Positions 46,597-60,034 of a DNA stretch of 64,000 nt are shown piece after piece. The first letter of the stretch is position 1; every line of letters begins with the position of its first letter. The DNA comes from Hybos culiciformis. Its lineage: Eukaryota; Arthropoda; Insecta; Diptera; Hybotidae. The translations under genes and the position numbers were made by a program. The notes under the pieces are model-generated. The model saw only the letters and a list, made by a program, of their open reading frames with translations. It made no database searches and was not told the DNA's origin. The stretch covers positions 124,001 through 188,000 of the forward strand of contig OZ023273.1 in the NCBI GenBank assembly GCA_964007475.1, in the 5' to 3' direction.

Positions 46597-46995
46597 AAAT
46601 AAATTTCATTTTATAACTAATATGACTTTAAAAATATGCAAAACAAACATGTATGAATAAAAATGTAACCTGTACTTAATAAAAATGTACTATAAATTAA
46701 TGATATAGCTAGCTTCTTCTTTTTAGTTCACAAAAAAAAAATTAAAAATCGGAACACAAAATCTTGAAATATAAAAAACATACAAAGATATAAATTTAAA
46801 ATGACGGAAGTCATAACTCGGAAAATATCTGAATTAAAATCTATTAATCTATTAATTATGCATGTTTCATAAAACACAGAAACAGACTTTTCTTAGTCTA
46901 CCAATATAGTTTTTTAGTCTGAGTTTCTGTTTAAGATATATGGGACATTTTCATAGGCTAGGTGTACAAAATGTTTTGTTCCTTCAAAAAAGTAT
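46597..46995. other. Intergenic, nothing recognised
   Basis: AT-rich; no supported feature. Confidence 0.45.
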
Positions 46996-47003
46996 GTTGT
47001 TAT

Positions 47004-47787
47004 CAATGTTCCCTTTAAGCTGCGCGCCTTCGCGGCCGCGCAGCTGTTTGAAATATACCGCGCACTCGTTTTTATTATCCGCGCACAAAAGATTTCTTTC
47101 AAATTTTTAAAAATATTGCTACAAAATTATTTATATTCATATTTAAAGTTCATACAACCAGATAAATCAATAGAATGGGAGAACTTATAACTAATAAAAA
47201 TTAAAAAAAAAAAGTTGGAGAAAAAATACATAAACAAGAGTCTCTCATACAAATTTTTAATATTTTTGTTATTATGCGTGGATTCAGTTTAATGAATTCT
47301 ATAAGGACTAAATCTAGAAAAAGAATTGAATTATCATTTGGAATGTTTGATACGAATAAAATCAAATCTATTGTCTCAAAAAATTATTGATTTAGACGAA
47401 ATTTATCAATTATGGGCTAGAGAAAAAGACAGATGTGCAAAAATGCTGTATAAGACATTCCGTCGTTAAAGATTTCCTTTTATAAATTCAAATAATTAAA
47501 TTTAAAAAGAATATTATAAGATAATAAGTATACGTACATTATGAAATGTAATTTGAATAAAAATAAGAAATATAAATACATGTATTAATTACTAATTCAA
47601 TGTATAACTTTAATGAATTATATAACTTGCATGAAAAAATGAATTACATATAATAAATTAATTATCTAAAATAAAATTTTTATTAATTTTTATGCAAATT
47701 TTCCGCTCACTAAATCTTGTTCTGAAAATTTATCGCTCGCGTCGCACTTTTTCCGCTCAGGAATTTAAAAAATTAGAGGGAACGTTG
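47004..47787 (+). mobile_element. hAT element, second copy of the CAATGTTCCC family
   Basis: Starts CAATGTTCCCTTTAAGCTGC and ends AAAATTAGAGGGAACGTTG. An exact 8-bp duplication GTTGTTAT is at 46996-47003 and 47788-47795. Subterminal CGCGCAG/CCGCGCA and CGCTCGCGTCGC clusters lie at either end. Ends and orientation match the Tmie intron copy (1792-2350), so the two belong to one family. Confidence 0.87.
47274..47469 (+). pseudogene. hAT transposase C-terminal fragment
   Basis: Frame 1 reads SLMNSIRTKSRKRIE. After a frameshift, IIDLDEIYQLWAREKDR then CAKML follows. This is the C-terminal dimerisation tail of hAT transposases (M-N-S-I-R-T-K-x-R-x-R/K motif, then D-x-D-E-x-Y-x-x-W). Frameshift and missing core make it non-functional. 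The same tail is seen at 1985-2110. Confidence 0.75.
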
Positions 47788-48235
47788 GTTGTTATGTTGA
47801 ATGGACAAAATTTATGAAAGAAATATATTTGGTATATCTAACAGAAACCTTTGAAACGGGGTATAAGGCCTCTAGCTAGTTTCCAAAAATGGAGCACTTT
47901 GTGTTGTACAAAAACTTCGTATATTTAAACTCAATGCCTCCGAAACTGCCATATTTCTTAAACTGTCCTAAATTTCTTTGACCCTCAAATATGTTTTCAA
48001 TAGACTTACGAGAAGCTTGTTGTTTGGTTGTCTCTGCCATGTTAACTTTTTGATTTTAAATATCCGCTCATCCCACAATAAAACGACAAAGGTATCACAA
48101 GTTTGATCTCTTGTTTGTTCAATTATAAAAGAGAACTAAATTTAGCTCCGAATATTTTATAATGACTAGATTAGACACTTTGAACAATAACGCACGCAAA
48201 ATTTTAAAATGATTTTGATTTTTAATGAACTGTAC

Positions 48236-48348
48236 CAGTGTTTCTCAAAGTTGTTTTAGGCACAGGTACATAATTATATTTGACTAGGGTACTAAAAAAT
48301 CAAATAAATCACAAACGGTACTTCAAGCGAAAAGTTTGAGAAACACTG
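48236..48348. mobile_element. Small hAT-type MITE
   Basis: CAGTGTTTCTCAAAGTT and its partner AAGTTTGAGAAACACTG bound 113 bp, with GGTAC motifs inside. The flanks AACTGTAC and CACTATAC agree at 6 of 8 positions, a worn 8-bp duplication. Confidence 0.65.
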
Positions 48349-48656
48349 CACTATACTACATGCATATAAGTACAATATGTTATAGTTACTCAAGTTAAGT
48401 TTTAGTTTTGTATTTTTTAAAAGTATAATCTTGAAATTCATACGTTTACATAATGAATTTTCATCCCACATACGTACACTGCGACAATAATTAAATAATA
48501 TTGTACACTGAAAATAAGGATGAAAATATTTAAAAAAACAATCATCTGGGTATAAAATAATCTGAAAAGCAAAGAAACCAGTTTTACCATTAAAATTATT
48601 CCTAAGAGATTATATTTCATTTACTCTTATTTGTATATTTGAAATTATTATGCCTT

Positions 48657-50119
48657 GTTTATAGCAATTTACCTATCTGAAAAAATGGTACCGTAAAAAC
48701 CGATTTTCTATGTTATTATTCTATTTATATTTAAGCAAATTTACTGAAAATAAAGATATTAATTTTATAAGTGAGTCGCACTACAATGAAATAGCCACTT
48801 TTTAGGTGGCTATTTTAAATGTGTTCACACTTTTATATTTTGACGTTGAAAAAGAAAAAAAAAATAAGTAAACAAACTGAAAATTTTAAAAATAAAATTT
48901 CAAAATTTTGTTCCTAGTGAAATTTTTGTTGTTTATTTTTTTTTACACATTTCTTGTCACATAAATTTATTTTTTTTTTTTTTGACAAAAATAAACAGTT
49001 TGGGAATCTCCAAATAGAAATTTTTAGTTTATTTTTTTCTCACAGAGCTTATTTGTTATTTGAACCCTGATTTTCTAGTGGCTTTTTGAAAAGCCACTAG
49101 CTTTTTTATCTATTTTTTGTATGGAAAAAGCCACAAAAAAGGCACAATGATGATGGCTTTTTCAACAAGCCATTAAAAAACCGAACTGTAACAGCCTTAT
49201 TATCTATTTTTCATAAAAAGAATTTTTTAAAAATATTTTCAAATAATTAAGAAAATTGAACTTTTTTTTTTTTATATCTGAAAATTTCATTACTTCACAA
49301 AATTATTTTTTTGTTTCTTTTTCATTACGTTTCCGACCTATCATAATATTTTTTTACGATACCTTTCCTGTCAAAAACATTTTTTTTGTTTTTTTTATAT
49401 TTTTTGCAGTTGATTTTTTACTTTCAGATAAAATTAGCTGTAAATAGGTTTCCGGAACATTCCTCCAAAAATTACTTTACTGTGGTAGCTATAAACAACG
49501 CATTATTGTACAATTTTTTTTTTAATTTCTTTAAATTAACATTAATTTTATCAGCACTTAAAGCTATAAATTGAAAATAGTATTAATAAATAAAAATATC
49601 TACAGAAAAATAAAACATTTGAATATTTTTTAATGTTAAATATTAAAAAAAAATTTCATTTCATTTCGTTTCAATTTTCCAATATCTAAAAATTTAATTG
49701 AAGCATTATGCGTCGTTTATAGCTACCACAGTAAAGTAATTTTTGGAGGAATGTTCCGGAAACCTATTCACAGATAATTTTATCTGAAAGTAAAAAATCA
49801 ACTGCAAAAAATATAAAAAAAAAACAAAAAAAAATTATTTGACAGGAAAGGTATCTGAAAAAAAATTCGGATAGGAAGGAAACGTAATGAAAAAGAAACA
49901 AAAAAATAATTTTGTGAAGTAATGAAATTTTTCAGATAGCAAAAAAAAATAAATTCAATTTTCTTAATTATTTGAAAATATTTTTGAAAAATTCTTTTTA
50001 CGAAAAATAGATAAAATTAATATCTTCATTTTCATTAAATTTGCTTAAATATAAGAATAATAACATAGAAAATCGGTTTTTACGGTACCATTTTTTCAGA
50101 TAGGTAAATTAGCTATAAA
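48657..50119. mobile_element. Long inverted-repeat element of about 1.46 kb
   Basis: The left arm (48657-48768 and 49204-49500) is inverted and highly similar to the right arm (49715-50119). Shared markers: GGTACCGTAAAAACCGATTT, CCGGAACATTCCTCCAAAAA, TTACTTTACTGTGGTAGC and their complements. The left arm is split by a 435-bp insertion at 48769-49203 (TTAT on both sides). The right arm ends where a hAT element (50120-50594) inserted. A related fragment CAGAAAATCGGTTTTTACGG lies further right at 50782. Non-coding; the ORFs at 49256-49574 are low-complexity. Confidence 0.75.
48769..49203. repeat. Insertion rich in GCCAC hairpins in the left arm
   Basis: Absent from the matching right arm. It holds AAATAGCCAC/GTGGCTATTT around a short loop (48789-48817), TAGTGGCTTTT/AAAAGCCACTA (49077-49101), and ATGGCTTTTTCAACAAGCCAT (49153-49172). 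It may be a small transposon with a TTAT or TA target. Confidence 0.55.
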
Positions 50120-50594
50120 CAGTGCTGAGCTGAAGGGGGCTCGCACGGGCTCGCAAGAGCCCCCTGATAAATTTAAAAAAAAATTTGCGAGCCCTCTGAT
50201 AATTTTTAAAAAATACGCGAGCCACTGGATAATTTCAAAAGATATTTGTTTTAACCCAATATTAAAATTTTTTGATGCAACAATCTGCGAAAAAGTATCG
50301 AAAATATCGATTTAAAATATTAGTACATTATTTGATACAATAAAAAAATCGTAAAGTTAATATAGAAATGTTTGATTTTGTATACTACTGAATGAAAAGT
50401 CCCGCCTTTTATATTTTTAAATTTAAACGATCGCCTAAATTTTAATGTAATATTTTAATATTTTATACATATATGTATATATACTAAACTATTCAAAAAA
50501 TAAAATGCAGGTAAAAAAGAAAAATAATTTTTTTTGTGAATCTATGAAATCTTGAATGCGAGCCCTTTGATAATAATTCCACAGCTCAGCACTG
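50120..50594. mobile_element. hAT non-autonomous element
   Basis: CAGTGCTGAGCTG and CAGCTCAGCACTG ends, with an exact 8-bp duplication GCTATAAA (50112-50119 and 50595-50602). Subterminal GAGCCC/GGGCTCGC repeats: five GCGAGCC-type words near the left end and one at the right. No coding remains. It inserted at the outer end of the long inverted-repeat element. Confidence 0.85.
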
Positions 50595-51015
50595 GCTATA
50601 AACGTTATTAGCAAATGTATTTTAACTTTAAGTAATATTAACATCGACAAAAATTCAAACAGTTAAAATTAACTGCGCTAAAATGCCTTTCTTATTAAGC
50701 TTTTTTCACGTAACACAGGTAAAGAAAAATGAGATTAATTAAGAAAAATGAGATTAATTAAAATTAATTAAGAAATAACGCAGAAAATCGGTTTTTACGG
50801 TAGCTTTTAATTGCTTTGCGGTGGTAGCTATGATCGAAGCATAAAATTGATCTTTGTTGTAATTAAATGATAAAGAACTTTAATTTTAGGTTAATGGAAA
50901 GCAAAGAACTTATCCACTTATCCGTTGTCGCATTAAAGCTTAATAAGACATATATTTTACTGATTCTATTAACCAATTCTTGCTGATTTCGAATAAGTAA
51001 AATAAAAGATATTAT

Positions 51016-51271
51016 CGTCTGTTCAGAAATGAAACAACGTATGAGATTTATACGTCATTATTTGACAATAGCACCATTCGATTCCTCGTACTCGATTTTA
51101 TAAGTACAACTACTTTGCAATATTCTTAATGTTGATTAATATGTGTTTTTTAGATGAAAATTGTACGCTACTTGATATTTTTTCATACGTTTTTTTTAAA
51201 TTTCAAATCTTAAATTCAAATTACTCGAAACTATACTTTTCATTATACGTTGTTTCATTTCTCAGCAGACG
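51016..51271. mobile_element. MITE with CGTCTG ends
   Basis: CGTCTGTTCAGAAATGAAAC then AACGTAT on the left, and the complement of CGTCTGCTGAGAAATGAAAC on the right, give imperfect inverted repeats of about 29 bp. The flanks are ATTAT and TTATA. Non-coding, 256 bp. Confidence 0.75.
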
Positions 51272-52535
51272 TTATATGGTATTTTTATATTTTTTTTAAA
51301 ATGTAGGTAGGACGTTTAGGTGAAGTTTTCATTATATTAATTAAAATTTGAAGATCAAATATTTTTAAATTTGATAATTGGATGGTAATTTACTAAAATT
51401 CTTTTTCTCAATTTTCAATTCGTTATCCCTTTTATTTTTAGTGCCTTCTTATCTATTTCCTTTTTTTTATTCTGCTTTTATTTTCTGTCCAAATGTTTTC
51501 ATAACGATTTCTAGATTTATTTTCAAAGAAATGTTTTTAACAAATCTCATAAAAAAAAAGAAAATTGTACAACATTCTACGAGAAATTTTATTTGAAATA
51601 TCACTGTGAGAGCAAAAGTTAGATTGAAAAGTTTTGTTTCTTTTTTAAATGAAAATGATAGCACTCGAATTTTCTTTTAAATCTAAAATACAAAAAAAAA
51701 AAATTATTTAAGCACCTTCGCGTTTATATATTTACGTATAGGTATCATTCTATGTATTTTATGTGTGCAATGTCTACTTGACAAATTAAACAAATTTATC
51801 AAAAATGTCCTTTATATTTAATTTACTATGAGCACAAAAATAACATCGCTGATAGCAGAGAATACAATTTTAAGATTTTTTTGAGACTATCAGTGTTATG
51901 ATCATGTACTAATATAGTTATGTACGTACTTTTTAATAGCGTAATAAATAGGTAGCAATCACAGTATAAATAAACTCGAAAACTGCAAAAAGTTTATATA
52001 CATAATTATGTCAGATTGAATTTAAAAAATAGTACCTGGCAGCTATACTTCTGTTATAATAAGTTTGAAAAAATTTAAATAACCATTGAAATTATAATTA
52101 TTATTATTTTAAGTATTAGCATTTATTTATAAAACTATGCTTGATCAAAAAAGTGAGTTTTTTAAAACAAATAAATATCGTCAGAAAACGTCAAACGTCA
52201 GTAAAAAAAAACTTATATAATAAAATAAGTTAATTGGAGTATGTAGGTGGAAATCTTCTTGTGTGAATCAACAAATAAAAATAACATCAAATCAAATCCA
52301 ATCTTACTCTTCCTCCAAGCGCATGTATGTGGTTATTGGACGAATGAGATAATATGTATTCGGTAATATGTAATATGTTCGGTTTTTTAAGTCAAGACTG
52401 TAGTGTTAGGCTTCGTATACTGGACTTGGTTTCACTGTGCCACAGAAGAGTTAAATTGGTAAAACTATCTTGCATCAAAATTATCTCTGGTTCATTTCTG
52501 TAACATTGCTAGTAGCTAAGATAATATAACTTTGT
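51272..52535. other. AT-rich intergenic, nothing recognised
   Basis: Small ORFs on both strands at 51378-51664 overlap each other and are low-complexity. No supported gene. Confidence 0.45.
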
Positions 52536-52613
52536 AGCAGAAACACCAGAATAAATATAACATTTCGTATTCCTAGCAGAAACACCAGAATAAATATAAC
52601 ATTTCGTATTCCT
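52536..52613. repeat. 39-bp perfect tandem duplication
   Basis: AGCAGAAACACCAGAATAAA and the next 19 bases are present twice without difference (starts 52536 and 52575). Confidence 0.92.
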
Positions 52614-52739
52614 AGATCAAGAACAAATATTTTATTAAAAATCTAATGTTCAACTCTGTTATCGATGTTTTTAAAAATTCGTCGATTTCTAATTAGAATA
52701 AAATAGTTGGAACTCTCTCTGTCTCTAAACTTCCCGATT

Positions 52740-53535
52740 TTGAATTTAATTTTTAAAAGATCTGGGTATTTTGATGAGAAACTTTCTTTTAAAATTCATT
52801 ATTCTCATATCACTAATAAAGCCAACTCGTTGCTTGGGTTTATTAAAAAGTGGTGAAAAGACTTTGTTGATCCCTACATTTTGAGAGCTCTCTTTAAGAC
52901 ACTAGTTCGACCAATTTTGGAAGACGCAATCCAAGTATGGGCTCCATTCTATCAAGTCCATACCGATAAAATTGAATCTATTTAAAAAAAATTCTCATTT
53001 TTGCCCTTCGTAATTCACCATGGTCCGAACCCCTTATTGTCCCTTCCTATCAATTTAGGCTGAAATTAATAGACTTAACCTCCTTAGAAAAAAGGCGTGA
53101 AGTAGCTGATATTATTTTCCTAATTGAAATTATTAAAGACAAGATAATCTCAAATTAAATTTCTCCCCAAATTCAAATCCAGATTACGTTCCAATAACCT
53201 TTTTGTAACTTTTTTTATAGAACAAATTATGGAATGTTTGAGCCATTAAACCGAATGTTGATCTTGTTCAATCGATTTTTCCTTGTCAAAGAATGTTCAT
53301 AAATCAATTTTATTTAGCCATATTGTATAAATAGTTAACATTCAAATAAATAGTAATAACTCATTTAGTTCTTACGAATGGAATTATATTTTAAACTTTA
53401 ATTTTTTAATGTAAACATATGTATTAAATTTTATTTCTAATTAATACTGCTAAGATAATGAAAATTTTTTTTTATAAATTTTAAGTTTTTGTAAACTGTT
53501 TGTGTTAAGCAGAAAATAAATAAATAAATAAATAA
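52740..53535 (+). pseudogene. CR1/Jockey-type LINE 3' fragment, decayed
   Basis: The + translation gives FDEKLSFKIHYSHITNKANS then LLGFIKKW, FVDPYILRALFKTLVRPILE and AIQVWAPFYQVHTDKIESI, split by stops. This is the RT thumb and connection region, matching the element at 60270-60972 (LGFLKRW, WVRPLLEYASQVWSP). The RT catalytic part is absent. It ends in (AAAT)n at 53512-53536, so it is a 5'-truncated insertion with the tail intact. Confidence 0.8.
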
Positions 53536-54386
<851 letters not shown>

Positions 54387-56300
54387 AAATTTTAATTTAA
54401 AAAATTTTATGTACTATTAAAATAATAAAATTAAATGTTTTTTAATAATTGATGTTTTTTGCAATTATTTTTTTCACAGGGGGTGGTCCGTGACTTCTTA
54501 AAATTTTTTATTTTTTTTGTTCTAAATACATAAATTTGCCTGTGTGAAATCTTAAACTTTATTTAAATTACATTAAAAAATTTTTCATTGTACCAATTTT
54601 TTTTTTTAGCAAACAAGATCAAATGAATAACATCATGTAAATCAAATGAATGAAATCATATATGTATAAAAAAATTTATGTAGAAATGCATTCTAATTAA
54701 TTTTTGAAGATTTATAAATTATTAAAAAAATTATTCTTGTAAATTTTAAATCAAGTAAATAAATATCGAATACTTTACAAAAGATAATGTTTACAATATA
54801 CGATATATATCTTTCAAATTTTCTTTCAACTTTATAAAATATGTATGTTTATATTTTATTTATATTTTAGTATTAGTTATATAAGACTTATCAATCAAAA
54901 TTGAAGTATAAATGTTCTTTAAGATTATATAATGTTTTACTTTAAACAATAAAAAGTGCATTATATTCCTGAATTACATAACTTATGATGGTAAAATCAT
55001 TTTTTATTGAATAAACATATAGGAAGGTACTTCTAAATTTTAAGCGCAACAAGTAGTAATAATTTTCCATACGTTGAAAAACCAACATTTACATTAACCA
55101 CAAAAGTATTATTTATTTTTAAAAAACCAATCTATGTAAGAACATAATGTACTTATAATCATAAATATATGTAAAATATCTGAAATGTGTATTCATTAAC
55201 ATACATAGTTATGTAATGTGTATGAATATAAAATTATATTTGTTATGTATATGAATCAAGTAATTATTGTATATACGAATATATAGTTTTCAATTTCTCC
55301 ATACTGTAACGCAAACTTTTATGCTGAGATAGGATATCTTTTCAAATAGGTTCCAAATATTATAAAAATAAAAATGCATGTTATAGATAGAAAAAGGGAA
55401 ATACATATTTATAGGTTATTTATTATAATATAATCGTGCTTTACTATAAAAATGTAAATTGTAAAGCATACAGATTTTTTTATGGCTAAATTTATTTTTC
55501 ACGTGTAATCGCAACATAGGAATTGAAGATACATTACAATTACAAAGATTGAAATTGAAATAAAAAGCAAACTCGCTCACTCCTTTTGTCTATGATATTA
55601 GTATAAAATAAAACGCTCTTCTAATCGAAAGAATACCATGTAAAAATTAAAAATATATAAAAACAAAATCAAACTACAAAAATTATATATTTTACGTTAT
55701 TACCAATCTCAAGTTTAAAACTAAAAAAAAATTAAATGACGGAAAATAATAATTAATTAATAATTATTATTTTAAATTATAATAAAAATAATAGAAGCAA
55801 TGTTCTGTTGATATATCCTTTGATTTTTGAAGCAGAATTATGTATCTCACCTCAAATCTAAATTTAGATATTCGGTTTGTGCAAGAAAATGCAAATTTTT
55901 GTTTGTCTTGTTGTTCGCCTTCAACTTTCAGATTTCTTGACGAATGAAGAAACGAAGATAATTTTATTTATTTTTAAATTTGTGATATTATGTATAATTT
56001 TTTTTGAATAGATATATTTTTTTGAATAGATATATGTAGACTGAAAATAATTTTCTTCTTCCACTCTAACTTCCTGTTTATATCAAATTTTAACTAGAAC
56101 AAAACAGGCGAAGAAGAATATACTAAACACGTTCCTGGCTTAATCACGTTTATCTGGTCTCTAGTTGAATATTTTGAGTTTAAAATTTTGGTTTTTACAT
56201 CATAATTTATTTATTGCTTTTAAATAAACAGAGGTTATGCAGAATAATTCAAACTTTTTTGTTTCAGTTAATTTAAAGTACCACAAATTTTTTCATTAAA
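54387..56300. other. AT-rich intergenic, nothing recognised
   Basis: No gene or bounded element. A short duplication TTTTTTTGAATAGATATA occurs at about 56000 and 56020. Confidence 0.45.
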
Positions 56301-56875
56301 TCGCATGCGACAAACTTAAAGATTTTTTTATTTTTTAATTAAAAACATTTTTGATGGCCTCAAATCCAAAGAATTAATTAAAATGATCAATTTTTGTTAA
56401 GACTGCGTATAAAAATTATTACTTTGGTGACAAAAAGCTAATTTTTCGAATATAAAATTGTGACATGTGAATCGTCAATCTGCACATACAGTAATTTACC
56501 ATAGATGATTTATGAAAGTGGCATCGATGGCAAACTACTATAGTTCCTTACATTGAAGATTTATGTTTGATTTGCATGAAATTTAGGGTTTTCTTTAAAA
56601 AAAAGTTATTCTGACGGATTTGTGGAAGATTCCAACATGCAGGTGGGACTTAAGCCGACCAACTTTATGTTAAGTGGGGTCGATGGAAAACCAATGTAAG
56701 TTTATCTTACAATTTTATATCACAAAAATTAATTTTTTACTACCAAAGTATTAATTTTTTAGATGCAGTCTTCTCAAAAATTCATTATTTTAATTAGTTC
56801 TATTGTTTTGAAGCTATAAAAGCAGTTTTTAATTAAAAAATATAAATAAAGAATATTTCAACATGTCGCATGCGA
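56301..56875. mobile_element. Element with long (about 190 bp) inverted repeats
   Basis: TCGCATGCGACA at 56301 and its complement ending at 56875. The arms are recognisable through ATTTTTTAATTAAAAAC, AAGACTGC.T.TAAAAA, ATTA.TACTTTGGT and CCATCGA, with about 75-80% agreement by eye. The centre is about 200 bp. No coding capacity and no clear target duplication. Confidence 0.75.
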
Positions 56876-59400
56876 GAAAAAAAATTATAACTTCATCAAA
56901 TAATTATTTTTATTTTATTTATTTAATTCTCAAATAAAAAAACAAATTCAGCAAATATATGAGAGAGCTCAACTTTACTGTACATATTATTCTCCATTCT
57001 CTTCTCAAAAAACATTGTTTTCATTTATTTTCAAAATCAGAACTGATGATTTCCACACATTTTGAATATATTTTTAAATCATCAGAATAATGGAAATAAA
57101 ACCCAAAAAAAAGAACAAAATTCTCTACACGGTACACATCTGACTGGATGAAAAAGAATGATAAAAAATGTTTTTTTAGTTTCTCCGCAGCTCTTGAACC
57201 GTGAACGTTTTCTTCAGAAAGGAGGGTTAAACAAATTTATTTCTCATCCGAGTAAATTATTTTTTCTCAATTCGATTGAAATTTTTTTTTATTAGATTTT
57301 TTTCTTGTTAAGCAGATAATTGATTTTATCTTTTAAAAATAAATAACAAAATTAAATAAAATCATCTAGATATAAAGAATGGATAAAACTTCGAGTAAAT
57401 AGTTTCTTTCTCAAAAAATAAAAAAAATAGTGCGAAACTTTTTTAAAATTGAGAAAAATAAATTTTTTTTTTTAATATCCTTGAATAAATAAAAAAAACG
57501 TGACGGTTGGTTGTTGATTAAAAAAATGTTTTTGGCTTTAGAAACTTTGATTTTGTTTACATTTCGAAACAAAATTATTTTTAGTGAAAAACGCATCAAA
57601 AATAAGAAAAAGGATAACGGTATTATAACGGCGTAAGAAAAAAATATGAATTCTTACTATTTAAAGTAAAAAATAATTTATTAAAAAAAATAATGAAAAC
57701 TTAGCATTTAATTTGTGAAAAAAAGTAGTACGTTAATTATACAATTTTTTTTCCATTTTATCAAAACAAAAAAAACAATAAAAATAACCAAAATATTTTT
57801 TTATTTATCAAGGACGAATTTTTTATTTTCCTGCCATGATTCATTCTGCCAAGGATTAAAAGTGGATTAAACACACAATTTTTTATTTTAATAACAAAAA
57901 AATTATATATTTTTTTCTTAAGTAAATATTGAACGAATTCTTAAGAAAAATGCGAGAGAAAAATATAGAAGTAGAAAGAGAAAATAAAGCCAAAAAGAAA
58001 TTATGTTTAATATTTTTTTTTTTAAAAAATGAAAAAGTCCTTAAAATGTTTTTTTTTAAGTATTAAAGAAAAAATAACGAAAAAAATAAAAGCATTATTA
58101 AAAAATAATTTATTTATTTGTTTTAATGGAAAAAATAAAAACATTTTTTTTAATTCATAATTATCCGTAAAATAATTTTCACAGGAATAACAAATATATA
58201 AAATTTTAAATAAACAAAGAAAATATAGATAATTTTCAAAAATATTGCAGTCCTCTTCTTGTTCTACTTAGGTACAAAGTATATAAAAGAATATATACAT
58301 ATACGTAAATAAAAATTAACTTTTTCTAACATTCAAATTACTTTGGTTTCTTTAAACTTTAGAATGCAAATAATATTAGAACAGAGAGCAAAAATTAAAT
58401 ATACGAACTAAATCGTCATTTCCGATCGCTTTTTCCAAACTTATCCAAATTCCAAATGATAAGAAATTTCCAGCGATCTGGAATCACTAAACTAAACCGT
58501 GGTTTATTGACTAATGAGAGTAACCAATTGCTTTTTGGTTTAACGGAGGTATATCCTGTGATATTTTGAATTATAAAATCCACTCCAGCACTTGAAAGCT
58601 GCTCAATCTAAAGGGTCATTTACCTTATACCTTTCTAAAACTTTGAATTAACTTTCTTTTATAATTGGGCTAATATTTCTGAAAATGTAATTAAAATACA
58701 ATAAGTAAAAAATTTTATCAACATGAATTGATTAATTATAATTTTCTATTATAATTTTTATCAAAGTACATTATTATTTTTGGAAATCAATTACGAAATA
58801 CTTAATAATTTTCAAATATTTTTCTTACTTTAGCGAGATAAATATTGTGAACTTAAAAAAAAAAAATGTATGAAATTTAAAAGAATTCAAATCGATCATA
58901 AAATTGTTTTGTAAAAATTAAATTGACATCAAATAAAAAGGATTGTTAATAACCATTCAATTTTAAAAAATAAAATAAAGTTTTGCTAAAAATAATAAAT
59001 TTAATGTGTCTTCAAAAATATAATTTTCCTGCTATGAAAAAAGAAAATGTTCATTGTAAAAAACTGTTATTTAATATGGTGATTTTTATTGTATAATTTT
59101 AAACTTTAATAATATACCCATTAGCTATGTAAAATTAAGGAACAATTAAAAAGGAATACGAAGAGTAAAAGTAATTAATCTATTTTCTGCATGAAACTTC
59201 AACGCTCAATCAAAGTTTTACTTCTAAAGTCAATTATTTGACGGAAACCAGGCCTACAGAATTCGTTAAAAAGAAAGAAAAAGTGATACTTTAGCTAATG
59301 CCAATTAAAAAAATGTAAATGTAATTAATTAAAATAAAGTCTGAGTACAAAATAAAAAATAGCCTACAGAATTAAGCAAAATAAATTATAGCTAGTTTTT
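56876..59400. other. AT-rich region upstream of the collagen-like exon
   Basis: No exon can be supported; it probably includes the promoter or 5' UTR of the gene starting at 59407. A somewhat GC-richer patch (58420-58620) has no recognisable frame. Confidence 0.4.
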
Positions 59401-59406
59401 TTTTAT

Positions 59407-60034
59407 ATGAAAACGTTTATCAAAATGAAGTTACCGTCTATTAGAAAAGAAGATAAGCCGTCAACAAATACCAGAGTTATTAATGAAAATCATAATAATT
59501 CAATTGGAGGCTTATCAGATGAACAATTATTTCAAGAAATTAAATGTTTAAATCAAACAACGACAACACCATCAACGTTATTGTCGTCATCAGAACAACA
59601 TGTTTCATCAATAAATTTATTATTTTATGTAATTTGCATAACTTCGCTGATATTGTCAGTTTATGGCAATTTACGTCAAACTCATTTCGAAGACAGACTT
59701 CGACATTTGAGACATTTAGACGATCGAATAACATTTATGGAAACTAAACTTGAAAGTTGGAATAGTTTTTTTAGTAAAAGTGATAGTTTAAATGAAAATT
59801 TAATTAATAATAAATTAAATAATAATAATAATAAAAATAATAATAATAATAATAAAAATTATAATAAATTTATAAGTGAAGATGATTTTGAAAATGTTGC
59901 AAATGTTGTACGAAAATTATCAGTTCAAGTTGAGGGCATACAGCGCCTACGCAGAGATGTATCGCATTTACAATTAACAAGACAACAACGTCAAACAGCT
60001 GTTCAATCATCACAGGAATGTACATGCCCGCCAG
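59407..60034 (+). CDS. First coding exon of a transmembrane collagen (XIII/XXIII/XXV-like)
   Basis: An open frame to a donor at 60035 (CCAG|GTACAT), 209 residues plus one base. A cytoplasmic N-terminus (1-69) is followed by one membrane segment (about 70-88, LLFYVICITSLILSVYG), so a type II protein. Then come a charged heptad-like stretch (93-120), an Asn repeat (137-152), a second helical stretch (158-190), a furin-type site RLRR (180-183), and CTCPPG at the splice site, where collagen Gly-X-Y exons would begin. This order (membrane anchor, coiled coil, furin site, collagen) is that of MACIT collagens. The second Met (59425) has the better context (CAAAATG) and may be the true start. No Gly-X-Y exon is visible in the remaining 4 kb, so the identity rests on this exon alone. 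Confidence 0.65.

Noticed and set aside
49256..49574. Phe-rich ORFs at 49256-49447 and 49386-49574
   Set aside because: They lie in the arm of a non-coding inverted-repeat element and are low complexity.
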